Shown one piece after another: positions 1-7,256 of a stretch of 14,955 bases of DNA. The stretch comes from Chroococcidiopsidaceae cyanobacterium CP_BM_RX_35 (lineage in GTDB: Bacteria > Cyanobacteriota > Cyanobacteriia > Cyanobacteriales > Chroococcidiopsidaceae). Where the stretch lies: NCBI GenBank assembly GCA_019242465.1, contig JAFAVL010000282.1:1-14955 (forward strand), written 5' to 3'. The notes beneath the pieces were generated by a model, which did no database searches, was not told the DNA's origin, and worked only from the letters and a program-made list of their open reading frames with translations. The translations under genes were made by a program, and so were the position numbers. Every line of letters starts with the position of its first letter. The stretch's first letter is position 1.

Positions 1-37
1 AATAATAATTGAATAAATGCCGCTCAGTCACTTTCCA

Positions 38-208
38 TTAGCGGGAGAAACGCTTGAGATCGACGTAGCCCTCATACTCAAAAAATGGCTCCACGGCTAG
101 CACTTTTACGGAGACAAAGCGTTCGATCTCCTTGCAGATAGCATCAAACCGGGGAGTAGGGCTTTCTGTTGTCACAAATGGAAAAAAGCAGTTCTCCGAA
201 GAGACTGC
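38..208 (-). pseudogene. 5'-truncated remnant of an unrecognised gene
   Basis: The minus strand reads an open frame of about 57 codons ending at a TAA at 38-40. The peptide looks protein-like: it contains PTPRFDAICKEIERF and ends FFEYEGYVDLKRFSR. An in-frame TGA at 209-211 closes it upstream and there is no ATG; the only alternative start is a GTG at 173-175 without a ribosome binding site. I do not recognise the family. The composition (alternating hydrophobic and charged residues, aromatic end) suggests the C-terminal part of a folded protein of which the rest is missing here. It could instead be a very small gene starting at the GTG. No continuation is visible in other frames between 211 and 519. 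Confidence 0.35.
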
Positions 209-306
209 TCATAATTAATCGTGTAGGCAGAGTAAATTTCTAAATGACCGAAGCGTAGGTTTGTTTACATCCCCAATCTTAATTTGGGCTGCCAAAAGAC
301 AACATT

Positions 307-371
307 AGTAATAATGCTGAACTTTAGTTTGACCTGTTAAAAGAAAGTATGAGTAATAATGCTGAACTTTA
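307..371. repeat. Pair of 20-bp direct repeats 45 bp apart
   Basis: Two identical 20-base copies, starting AGTAATAATG and ending CTGAACTTTA, occupy 307-326 and 352-371. Looser similarity follows each copy (CCTGTTAAAA versus TCTGTTGAAA). Just after the second copy, ACTAAAGTT (388-396) is the reverse complement of AACTTTAGT in the first copy. The rest of the gene-free stretch 209-519 is AT-rich and shows no gene or clear promoter. Confidence 0.55.
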
Positions 372-519
372 ATCTGTTGAAATACGCACTAAAGTTAGAA
401 CCTATCAGCCCGGTTGAGTGAATTTACCGTAATGGAGGAAAAAATAATCTGGGTTAGTTTAACTGAATGACAGGAATATGTCACCAATAGCAATTAACTA
501 GTAACTGTACAACAGAGAA

Positions 520-590
520 AGCGGGCGGCGAGAATCGAACTCGCATCATTAGCTTGGAAGGCTAGGGTTTTACCACTAAACTACGCCCGC
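520..590 (-). tRNA. trnG-UCC: tRNA-Gly (anticodon UCC)
   Basis: The reverse complement folds as a 71-nt tRNA. The acceptor stem is GCGGGCG/CGCCCGC with discriminator U. The D arm is GTTT-AGTGGTA-AAAC, the anticodon loop CTTCCAA gives UCC, the variable loop is short, and the T arm is GCGAG-TTCGATT-CTCGC. The outermost anticodon-stem pair is a C-A mismatch. The 3' CCA is not encoded. It lies 77 bp downstream of the cyaC-like gene on the same strand but has its own -10 box, so it is probably transcribed separately. It would decode GGA and GGG codons. Confidence 0.95.
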
Positions 591-619
591 AGATTGTTCA
601 CAGGATGGCACGTTTGCTA

Positions 620-648
620 ATTATAGCTCAATTTTTGAAATAGAGAAA
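620..648 (-). promoter_or_regulatory. Probable promoter of tRNA-Gly
   Basis: On the minus strand a perfect TATAAT lies at 620-625, about 30 bases before the tRNA 5' end. At 17-bp spacing the -35 position (643-648) reads TTTCTC, a poor match to TTGACA, so the assignment rests on the -10 box and its location. Confidence 0.5.
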
Positions 649-667
649 TTTAAATCGACGCTTGCCT

Positions 668-3600
668 TTAAAGCGGCGATGGCTTCGATTTAACGCGAAG
701 GTTAGTGGGAGAGGGAGTTTTAGGCTGTAGTTGCAGTGCGAAAGTTAGAACCGTTTCATCAACCCCTTTAAGTTTAAGAGAGCTATATTTAGCAATTTCA
801 TCTTCCTGGAGGTAGTCTGCGACAGTCGCAGAGACGAGGACAACACCAGGAGCGGCAGCTTGTTGGATGCGTGAGGCAATGTTGACACTAGGACCGATTG
901 CTGTGTAGTCGGCGCGTTCGGCACTGCCAAACATTCCTACTACCGCTGTACCTTGGTGAATACCACAGCGAAACTGGACAGGGATGCTAGAGTTTTTCCC
1001 TACTAAACCTTGCTCAATCCAACGCTGGTTGAGTCGTGAGAGAGAATCCTGCATCGTTCCTGCCGTGGCGATCGCTCGTCTGACTTGCTCATTAGGCGTC
1101 AGCTCCTCTGGTGCCCCAAAAATAGCCAAAATGGCATCTCCCATAAACTTATCCACCGTACCACCGTTAGCAAACACTACTTTGGTCATGGCTTCTAGGT
1201 ACTCATTCAATAACTCTGCCATTCGTCGCGACCTGAGTGTGTTTGCAAGCTCTGTGAAGCCCACAATATCACTAAACAAAATTGTGATTAAGCGTAGCTC
1301 TGGGCGCAGATCGAGCATCAACTCACCAACTGCTGCCTTTTGTACCATTGCCGGAGGCAGAAAGCGCTTTAGCACCGACTCCGTTAAGTAAGTATTCAAT
1401 TCCACAACCCGTCGTTCATTTTCCTTCAAAGCCAACAGATTTCGTACAGCTGCCAGCAGTTCCCGCTCATTAAACGGCTTGGCAAGATAGACATCTGCCC
1501 CACATTCTGTCCCCACAATCCGGGTTTCCTCATCAGCTTTCGCCGTCAGTAGGACAATTGGCATCCCCTTCAACTGATCTTCATTCCGAATTAACCGAGT
1601 CATTTCTAGCCCCGACAACTGAGGCATCATCAAATCCGTCACCACTAAGTCGGGTAAGTGGGTTTGAGCCATCTGGAACCCCTCTAAGCCATTACGGGCA
1701 GTTCGGACGCAATAACCCCCGATTTGGCACAGAATGTTAGCCACATAAGTCCGCAGATCAGGATTATTTTCTACCACCAAAATCGAGGGAGCGAGGGGGT
1801 GGGAGGGCAAGGGGGGAAAACTGGCATTATCTTCTCCCACTCTCCCACTCTCCCCTGCCGCTGAATCTACTAGCTCCAAGTCTGCCAACTCTACGGCAGC
1901 GCGATCGAGTTGCACCTGTCTTGGTACTGTCAGTACTTGGTCAAACGGGAGGTGAGCCACTCCAGTTTGCAACCAAACTGTAAACGTGCTGCCTTCACCC
2001 TCAATCGACTCCACTGAAATTTGACCTCCGTGAAGTTCAACAAGTTCTTTGACTAAAGCCAGTCCCAAACCACTACCCTCGTAAGAGCGGTCAGCTTTAG
2101 AAGTCACCTCACTTTGTAGAGGTTGAACTTTTTGAGGAGACGACAAATCTTCAGTTTGACGAAACCGCTCAAATAAGTGAGGAATCTGCTCTCTGGCAAT
2201 CCCAATTCCAGTATCACTGACTGATAACAAACAACGATGCCCTGCTGGTTCTACGCTAACGGTAATTTTTCCTCCATCAGGGGTAAACTTCATCGCATTT
2301 GATAGGAGGTTGTAAAGTACCTTATCGAATTTTTCCGCGTCAAGATAGACAGGCGGGCAGTGTCTCATTTGGGTGACTAGCTGTAGCCCTTTGTTCTCAC
2401 AGTAGGGACGAAAGGACTCTAGGATCTGACTAGTCAATTCCACCAAATCAAAAGGACGGAAACTGGCTGGCATCCGACCAGCGTCAAGTCGCTGTAGATC
2501 CAGAAATTGATTCACCAATCGCAGCAGTCGGCGGGAGTTGCGTAGGGCGATCACTGCTTGCTCTTGGGATAAATCTTTTTGTTGAGCGACAGCTGATTCT
2601 AATGGTCCGATCATGAGCGTCAGCGGAGTGCGGAACTCATGAGAGACATTTTGGAAAAATTCGGTTTTCTGTCGGTCTAATTCCAGCAAGCGCTCAGCTT
2701 GCTGCCGAGTTTTTTGATAAAGCCGAGACTGCTGCACGGCGATCGCCGCTTGGGCTGCTACCGCTTGAGCTAATTCAATCTCTGCTGAGAGCCACTGCCG
2801 AGGTTGGTGAGTTTGGCGCAGAGTAATACTGCCAATACTTAAGGGAACGCCTGTGGTGGCTCCGGCGACTTCCTTAAGCGAGCTTAAGGGAACACCTGTG
2901 GTGGCTCCGGCGGCTTCTTTGAGCGAGCTCAAGGTATCTGCCAGTAAGGGCACAACCAACAGTGCTCGTGCTCTTGTCTTTAAGGGCAAATCCAACCCCT
3001 TCATTTCCGGTTGCTCTATCAAGTCAGGAATCACGACTGGCTGTTGCGTCTTTAAAAGTTGTTGCAAAACTGGGTTGCCAGCAATGGGAGAGTGCGATTG
3101 GGGTAGATGTTTTGGTTGTCCTGTTGCTGGCTCAGTCCGATCGTACAAACCCACACACTGAACAAACTCATCTTCCTCTGTCCAGAGCGAGAGCGCACAG
3201 CCGTCCACATCTAACGCCTGCCCTAATTGGTGGGTGATGGCAGCAAAGATATCTTGCGGATCGAGGCTAGACCGAATCGCCCAGGTGATTGTATTAATTA
3301 GCTTCTCCCGCTGAGCCAGAGCCGAGATTCGCTCGTATGCGCGTGCTTGAGAGATAGTGAGGGCTGCCTGAGCCGCTACCATGAATACGAGCCGCACTTC
3401 ATCATTTTGCCATTGACGTGGCTGTTCGCACTGGTGCAGCGCTAGCACCGCCATCAGCTCTTGTCGGCAAATAAGTGGCACTACCAAGCTGGAGCAAATA
3501 TGGGTGGCTTGATAAGCTTGAGCGCGTTGTTGACATTCTACCGTATCACCTTGGAATCGCTCATCCTTTGACACATTATTAATTACCTGTACCTCGCGTG

Positions 3601-4291
3601 TCTCCCACACCGTTTGTGCTAGCAGGGATGGAGGATAAGGGATAAGAGGTGAAGAGTTAGAGGCTGCTTCATTCTTCTGCCCACTTCTTAGCTGCTGATA
3701 GACGAAACATTCGTCTACCATTCGGTTGTCCTGAAAGGGACGCAAGATGCAGCAACCAGTCTGAAGCATGTAACCTACGGTATCTACAATTGTCTGGAGA
3801 ATTTGCCGATAGTCTGAGGCACTGCGAATTGTATTAGTAATGGTATTGAGCAGCGACTCTTGGCGGAGTGTCCGGCGAAGTTCCTGGGTGTGAACCTTCA
3901 AAATGTTATAAAGATCTAAAGCTTGACGTACCACTGCTTGAAGTTCCTCTAGCCTCCAGGGCTGAGTCACGCACTTGAAGACCTTACCAGTTCCCACTGC
4001 CTCTACTAGGTCTTCTGCATCAGCGGAGTCGGTTAAAACGATCCGTATAATACCGGGATACTGAGTAGCTGTGAGGCTAAGAAACTCTGAGATACTCATC
4101 AACGGCAGGTGCTGGTTGCAGATGATAACTGCGACATCTTCCTCTCCTGCCAGGATCTCTAGTGCTGCTGAACCTGAAACCGCCATTAGCACTTGACATT
4201 CTTGATGCAAAGCACGGTAGAGTTGGTCGAGATGACCTGGCGTGTCAGCGACGACCAGAATTTTTGGTTTAGTATTGGCTCGGAATTTCAT
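668..4291 (-). CDS. cyaC: CyaC-like hybrid histidine kinase / adenylate cyclase
   Basis: This 1207-residue protein has the architecture of the cyanobacterial CyaC cyclases of Spirulina and Anabaena, which are of similar size and are switched on by histidine autophosphorylation and transfer to the second receiver. In order: receiver 1 (10-128), GAF 1 (about 155-315), GAF 2 (about 340-520), HisKA with H551 in SHEFRTPL, HATPase with N665, D693 (DTGIGIA) and the GSGLGLAL loop (739-746), receiver 2 (836-955) with D886 and K938, and a class III cyclase (about 1000-1185). The cyclase keeps both metal aspartates (D1008 in FSDIVGF, D1052 in KFMGD), the adenine-selecting pair K1048 and T1130, and N1137 and R1141, so ATP is the expected substrate. 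Receiver 1 is degenerate: N59 replaces the phosphoacceptor and Q110 the conserved Lys. No transmembrane segment is evident, suggesting a soluble sensor. A possible -10 (TATAAC, 4357-4362) lies upstream; no clear Shine-Dalgarno is seen. Confidence 0.93.
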   Translation of the reverse strand: MKFRANTKPKILVVADTPGHLDQLYRALHQECQVLMAVSGSAALEILAGEEDVAVIICNQHLPLMSISEFLSLTATQYPGIIRIVLTDSADAEDLVEAVGTGKVFKCVTQPWRLEELQAVVRQALDLYNILKVHTQELRRTLRQESLLNTITNTIRSASDYRQILQTIVDTVGYMLQTGCCILRPFQDNRMVDECFVYQQLRSGQKNEAASNSSPLIPYPPSLLAQTVWETREVQVINNVSKDERFQGDTVECQQRAQAYQATHICSSLVVPLICRQELMAVLALHQCEQPRQWQNDEVRLVFMVAAQAALTISQARAYERISALAQREKLINTITWAIRSSLDPQDIFAAITHQLGQALDVDGCALSLWTEEDEFVQCVGLYDRTEPATGQPKHLPQSHSPIAGNPVLQQLLKTQQPVVIPDLIEQPEMKGLDLPLKTRARALLVVPLLADTLSSLKEAAGATTGVPLSSLKEVAGATTGVPLSIGSITLRQTHQPRQWLSAEIELAQAVAAQAAIAVQQSRLYQKTRQQAERLLELDRQKTEFFQNVSHEFRTPLTLMIGPLESAVAQQKDLSQEQAVIALRNSRRLLRLVNQFLDLQRLDAGRMPASFRPFDLVELTSQILESFRPYCENKGLQLVTQMRHCPPVYLDAEKFDKVLYNLLSNAMKFTPDGGKITVSVEPAGHRCLLSVSDTGIGIAREQIPHLFERFRQTEDLSSPQKVQPLQSEVTSKADRSYEGSGLGLALVKELVELHGGQISVESIEGEGSTFTVWLQTGVAHLPFDQVLTVPRQVQLDRAAVELADLELVDSAAGESGRVGEDNASFPPLPSHPLAPSILVVENNPDLRTYVANILCQIGGYCVRTARNGLEGFQMAQTHLPDLVVTDLMMPQLSGLEMTRLIRNEDQLKGMPIVLLTAKADEETRIVGTECGADVYLAKPFNERELLAAVRNLLALKENERRVVELNTYLTESVLKRFLPPAMVQKAAVGELMLDLRPELRLITILFSDIVGFTELANTLRSRRMAELLNEYLEAMTKVVFANGGTVDKFMGDAILAIFGAPEELTPNEQVRRAIATAGTMQDSLSRLNQRWIEQGLVGKNSSIPVQFRCGIHQGTAVVGMFGSAERADYTAIGPSVNIASRIQQAAAPGVVLVSATVADYLQEDEIAKYSSLKLKGVDETVLTFALQLQPKTPSPTNLRVKSKPSPL
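1785..1860. repeat. Purine/pyrimidine-rich repeat within the cyaC linker
   Basis: The DNA coding for residues of about 811-836, between the ATPase domain and receiver 2, is unlike its surroundings. One arm is G-rich (GAGGGGGTGGGAGGG and GGGGGG), the other C-rich (CTCCCACTCTCCCACTCTCC), with a short AT-containing centre. It resembles the GC-rich hairpin elements at 5299-5375, 5402-5522 and 14089-14117. It encodes a Gly/Ser/Pro-rich, probably disordered linker and keeps the frame open. Confidence 0.6.
2838..2934. repeat. 45-bp in-frame tandem repeat inside cyaC GAF 2
   Basis: Unit 1 (2838-2882) and unit 2 (2883-2927) are near-identical, and seven bases of a third copy follow (2928-2934). They encode SSLKEAAGATTGVPL and SSLKEVAGATTGVPL (residues 455-484). 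The block sits between VVPLLADTL and SIGSITLRQ, where a GAF domain normally has a short turn between strands, so about 30 residues are extra. At the unit junction CCTTAAG-CGAG-CTTAAGG (2872-2889) forms a perfect inverted repeat. Confidence 0.85.
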
Positions 4292-4660
4292 GCATTGCTT
4301 GCCCGCTGCGATTGCAGTCGGATGAAGGCTAACCTGACTTAGGCAGAGGTATTGCAGTTATACTGAGCCGGATTGGAAGAGGGGAAACTGTGTTGTTTAC
4401 CAACGAAGCATGACACAAATCTCCAAATTCCTCGGTGTTGCTGGCTACGCCTTTAGCAATTGCCTGTCGTGCAGCCCGATTCGTTATCGCTCTAGCAAAA
4501 GTCAATTTTTTCTACGTATCTACAGTACGTCTTTACATTTTTATCACCTTTTGCTTGGCTATTAGTATCAGAGGACTATCCATTGGTTGTTTTTCAAAAG
4601 TTCTGACAACAGTTACAACAATCGCTTAGCGTCTTAGGATATGGGTATCCTACATCTGTT
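4292..4660. other. Divergent intergenic region between cyaC and the GNAT gene
   Basis: This 369-bp spacer separates the divergent cyaC-like and acetyltransferase genes and should hold both promoters. Candidates are a minus-strand TATAAC (4357-4362) for cyaC and, on the plus strand, GTTACA (4612-4617) with TAGGAT (4635-4640) at 17-bp spacing; both are weak. Short open frames on each strand here (for example an ATG at 4410) show no recognisable protein. Confidence 0.4.
4635..4652. promoter_or_regulatory. Inverted repeat just upstream of the GNAT start
   Basis: TAGGATA (4635-4641) and TATCCTA (4646-4652) are perfect 7-bp arms around TGGG, ending 8 bases before the TTG start at 4661. This may be an operator, or a small hairpin that affects translation initiation. 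The same arms occur fused as TATCCTAGGATA at 5942-5953. Confidence 0.45.
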
Positions 4661-5332
4661 TTGACACCCTTGTCTTCTTCAACTGGCTGGCAACCACCAG
4701 CATCCGGTCAATCCGACAGCTCGTCATCCCACCTTATCCAAATCCGTGCAGCCCAATCGGTTGATCTGAGTACTATTGCCGAAATCCTTGTTGATAGTTT
4801 TCATTCCTCAGACGGTATCTGGGGTTGGGCTCATCCACTACTGCGCTTAGGAATCTACGAGGACCTCAAAAATCGGCTCCGCTCGAACTCGCAAGAACAG
4901 CACATCTGTCTAGTTGCTTTTGCTGCTACTGGTATGAGTAGAACTGGTGATTTAGCTGGAACCGTAGAAATGGCATTGCGTTTGAATGAATTCTGGCAAT
5001 GCGTTCGCCCTCGCTATCTCTACTTGTCAAACCTCGCTGTCCACCCAAGTTATCGTCGTCGCGGTGTTGCCCAGCAATTGCTCTTAAACTGTGAGCGAGT
5101 TGCTATCTCCTGGGGGTTTCAAGACCTTTATCTCCACGTTCTCGAAAATAACTATCAGGCACGTCAGCTCTACTTTAAGCTGGGATACCAATTGCAACAA
5201 GTCGATTCTGGTTGGAATGTCTGGCTAATGGGACGACCAAGGCAGCTTTTCTTGCACAAGCATTTGAGTGTTGCCCCAGTTGAGGAAAGCAGAGGGACGA
5301 AGAGGCAGGGGCACAGGGCAGAGGGGGAGTAG
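4661..5332 (+). CDS. GNAT-family N-acetyltransferase
   Basis: This 223-residue protein has one GNAT domain (about 27-195), which transfers acetyl from acetyl-CoA to an amine. Motif A is clear: LSNLAVHPSYRRRGVA (122-137) carries the R-x-x-G-x-A type CoA pyrophosphate loop. The following ENNYQARQLYFKLGYQ stretch is the typical motif B region, where the tyrosine is often the general acid. The substrate cannot be read from the sequence; RimI-like protein acetylation and small-molecule acetylation are both possible. The frame has no ATG before residue 92, so initiation is assigned to TTG 4661 (TTG 4670 is an alternative); the first 24 residues are Ser/Pro-rich and probably disordered. About the last 13 residues are read from a GC-rich repeat and the stop lies inside its hairpin, so the C-terminus may not be ancestral. 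Confidence 0.85.
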   Translation: MTPLSSSTGWQPPASGQSDSSSSHLIQIRAAQSVDLSTIAEILVDSFHSSDGIWGWAHPLLRLGIYEDLKNRLRSNSQEQHICLVAFAATGMSRTGDLAGTVEMALRLNEFWQCVRPRYLYLSNLAVHPSYRRRGVAQQLLLNCERVAISWGFQDLYLHVLENNYQARQLYFKLGYQLQQVDSGWNVWLMGRPRQLFLHKHLSVAPVEESRGTKRQGHRAEGE

Positions 5333-5375
5333 GAAGGAAAGGTTTAATTTGTTTCCTCTGCTCCCCTGCTTCTTC
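5299..5375. terminator. GC-rich hairpin repeat over the end of the GNAT gene
   Basis: GAAGAGGCAGGGG (5299-5311) pairs with CCCCTGCTTCTTC (5363-5375) at 12 of 13 positions. Further pairing is possible inside between the GGCAGAGG and CCTCTGCT segments. The acetyltransferase stop codon (5330-5332) lies within the element. It may serve as a transcription terminator, though no T-run follows; it belongs to a repeat family seen elsewhere in the window. Confidence 0.55.
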
Positions 5376-5401
5376 TAGTCAAAGTCTCCCTTGGTCAAGC
5401 A

Positions 5402-5522
5402 AGAGGCAGGGGCAGGGGGGAAAACCCCAAAGGATAAATCCAGGGGCTTCAAACCATGTGGCGCATGGGTGCTAATCAACTCTTTTCCCCCTGCTCCCCT
5501 GCTCCCTGCTCCCCTGCCTCTT
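5402..5522. repeat. Second GC-rich inverted repeat
   Basis: The left arm (5402-5424) begins AGAGGCAGGGGCAGGGG. The right arm (5483-5522) is its approximate reverse complement, with extra CTGCTCCC units, and ends CCCCTGCCTCTT. They flank about 58 bp of ordinary sequence. A minus-strand open frame across this region (5584 down to 5375) is low-complexity Gly/Arg repeat translation and is not taken as a gene. Confidence 0.65.
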
Positions 5523-5584
5523 CTGGTGAGGGAAGTCGTTTCTCCCAATTCCTTTGCGTAGCGCCTAAGATACGGAATTACCAA

Positions 5585-6103
5585 CTGTAAAAAGTCATTA
5601 TTAATATACTTTAGTTAGCTAATCCAAGTTCAGGTTTAGTACCTAACGATACCAATTTTCAAGAATTTAGTATTGATTAATTCCAGAGAATGTTAGGCAA
5701 AATTCATATAGTTTGAAAAGCCGTGTTATCCAGTAATAGCGTTTTCCTGCCCTGTCTAGAACCATCTAGCGCAACAAGGAGCTTCCTCGTGCATTTATCT
5801 AGACTCATGTCTGCCAGATTGCTCGATTGTATTGCTATCTTGACTTGTCCTCGAACTTCATAAAATCTTTACACTTTTACCTGGTTCTTGATTAAGACTT
5901 AAAGATTATATTGCTGCTGCTTTGTACGAGCTTTGACTAAATATCCTAGGATAGGAATGGAATCTATGTGAGCAATTGCCATTTATTCATATCTTGTTAG
6001 TTTAACAGTTATGTTATCTCTATAAGAGAAGGCGAAAGATTGATTTTTCTCCCCACAATTCAAGTGCAGACCCACAAGAAATCTATGTGGAGTAGGAAAC
6101 TAG
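5585..6103. other. AT-rich intergenic region upstream of the 6104 gene
   Basis: This 519-bp stretch has no credible open frame. It contains a perfect 12-bp palindrome TATCCTAGGATA at 5942-5953, about 150 bp before the next start. A TATAAG box lies at 6021-6026 with no well-placed -35. It is presumably the promoter region of the downstream gene. Confidence 0.35.
5942..5953. promoter_or_regulatory. 12-bp palindrome, candidate operator
   Basis: TATCCTAGGATA is perfectly self-complementary. Its half-site TATCCTA/TAGGATA is the same as the two arms upstream of the GNAT start at 4635-4652, which hints at a shared DNA-binding protein. No known operator is recognised. Confidence 0.35.
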
Positions 6104-6664
6104 ATGGATAGCGAAAACCAGCAGGGCTACCAGATGGGTCTGGCGCTAGCTGAATACGCAATCAGCCGTACCTGTGTCACCAGATTCCGTGGCCATAGTG
6201 AGATGAACAATGGAAGTGAAGACCTGCAGGCTTCGGAAATTCTCAAATTGCTGCGTAGCGAACAGATACTGATGGTAAATGCACGGCGACGGAATGGCTT
6301 AATCCTCTATAAGCAATACCATGCTGAATTTGCTGGACCAGGGGCTGCAGTAGGTGGTTTTTATGACCGCGACTGTCAGTGGGCACTACCAGTTGGACAT
6401 CTATCTTTACTGACTCCCGAATCTCATGAAGAGCGACAAAAGGCTTACTTAATCAGACGGCAATGGATTCGACTGACGAGAAAAATTACAGAAAACCCAG
6501 TCCCTCAACAGCGAGTCCAGATAATTCTAAATCAATTTGAAAATTACTTTGACGTTGAGACAATTGCTCAACTGCCGGATGAGGCGTTTGCGCTTTCAGT
6601 GGGCGTCTTGCCGCAAACGGTTAACCTGGTGCGCCGAACTCAAGAGCGAGTTGGAGGGGAGTAA
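6104..6664 (+). CDS. Unrecognised 186-residue protein
   Basis: The start is well supported: AGGA at 6094-6097 lies 6 bases before the ATG. I do not recognise the family. The protein is soluble-looking, with no signal peptide or membrane segment. Residues 42-72 form a helix-strand segment (SEILKLLRSEQILMVNARRRNGLILYK split by basic residues). Residues 86-105 are rich in aromatics and Gly (GGFYDRDCQWALPVGHLSLL). Residues 135-182 look like two or three helices, including QLPDEAFALSVGVLPQTV, a pattern that could suit a helical protein-binding or HTH-like tail. It is a single gene, converging on the GTPase gene with only 34 bp between stops. A link to that signalling operon is possible only by position. 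Confidence 0.75.
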   Translation: MDSENQQGYQMGLALAEYAISRTCVTRFRGHSEMNNGSEDLQASEILKLLRSEQILMVNARRRNGLILYKQYHAEFAGPGAAVGGFYDRDCQWALPVGHLSLLTPESHEERQKAYLIRRQWIRLTRKITENPVPQQRVQIILNQFENYFDVETIAQLPDEAFALSVGVLPQTVNLVRRTQERVGGE

Positions 6665-6686
6665 GAAGGGCAGGGGGACAGGGTGG
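6665..6686. repeat. G-rich tract between convergent genes
   Basis: Directly after the TAA of the 6104 gene lies GAAGGGCAGGGGGACAGGG, a half-copy of the GC-rich repeat family with no obvious C-rich partner arm. It fills most of the 34-bp gap to the convergent GTPase gene. Confidence 0.5.
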
Positions 6687-6698
6687 AGATCCTACCTC

Positions 6699-7256
6699 TC
6701 AAGTGGAGATAGTAGCAGCTGTAGATGTCTGGTCTAGGCAATGCTGGACTAGAAGAATTAATGCTGCAACGACTGAGGCTTTGTCTGTGGCATTCACCTT
6801 AACGATTGGCGGACGGGTTTGAGCGTTCACGTAGCCCAGAGCGATCGCTATATTCTCCTCTCCCCAAGCCCCAGGACAGTCTAAGTGGGTGAGACCAACG
6901 ATCATGGGAATTTGCCGACGTTGATTCATAAAACTGATCATGCGACGGGCATAGCGAAATTCGCTTGGGCGATGCGCCGCCACTAGCAGAATGTAGGCGT
7001 GGGCTTGGCGAATTAAGATGTCCCACATAAAATCAAATCGAGCCTGACCAGGTGTACCGTAGATGTGCAAAGCCATATCGGGACTGAACTGTAGCCGTCC
7101 GAAGTCCATAGCGACAGTTGTCTTTTTCTTCATCTGCGCGGTTTCATCCGTTGCTTTACGGTCAGTATCAACAACTTCTATCTCACTCACGGAACGAATA
7201 AAAGTGGACTTTCCCACCCCTACAGAGCCCGTTACCACTAAACGCATGATCTCCAT
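6699..7256 (-). CDS. Ras-like small GTPase (MglA/COG2229-type)
   Basis: This 185-residue GTPase belongs to the bacterial Ras-like group that pairs with Roadblock proteins. The P-loop is GSVGVGKS (10-17), switch I threonines are T46/T47, switch II is YGTPGQARFDFMW (66-78), G4 is THLD (123-126) and G5 is NATD (155-158). The G3 position usually held by Asp (DxxG) is Gly67, as is common in this group, while Gln71 is kept. It is the last gene of a three-gene operon: its ATG shares one base with the TGA of the PATAN gene (TGATG), so translation is probably coupled. By analogy with MglA, the GTP-bound form would recruit partners to a site in the cell, with the Roadblock protein as regulator. No lipid or membrane anchor is visible. 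The exact process controlled is not shown by the sequence. Confidence 0.9.
   Translation of the reverse strand: MEIMRLVVTGSVGVGKSTFIRSVSEIEVVDTDRKATDETAQMKKKTTVAMDFGRLQFSPDMALHIYGTPGQARFDFMWDILIRQAHAYILLVAAHRPSEFRYARRMISFMNQRRQIPMIVGLTHLDCPGAWGEENIAIALGYVNAQTRPPIVKVNATDKASVVAALILLVQHCLDQTSTAATIST

Noticed and set aside
307..371. CRISPR-like pair of repeats
   Set aside because: Only two 20-bp copies with a 25-bp gap, no third copy and no cas genes; other repeats in the window also lack regular spacers.
421..475. Tiny ATG frame after a purine run
   Set aside because: Only 12 codons, with nothing to support translation.
520..590. tRNA-Gly as a phage or island attachment site
   Set aside because: No second copy of the tRNA 3' end and no integrase were seen in the window.
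984..1391. Plus-strand open frame of 135 codons
   Set aside because: It lies antisense to the conserved cyclase domain of CyaC and has no recognisable protein; the same holds for the frames at 1558-1740 and 2853-3237.
4410..4629. Small open frames on both strands between cyaC and the GNAT gene
   Set aside because: Each is about 50-65 codons, lacks a ribosome binding site and shows no recognisable motif; the region must hold two divergent promoters.
5375..5584. Minus-strand open frame of 69 codons
   Set aside because: Most of it is translation of the GC-rich repeats (Gly/Arg-rich low complexity).
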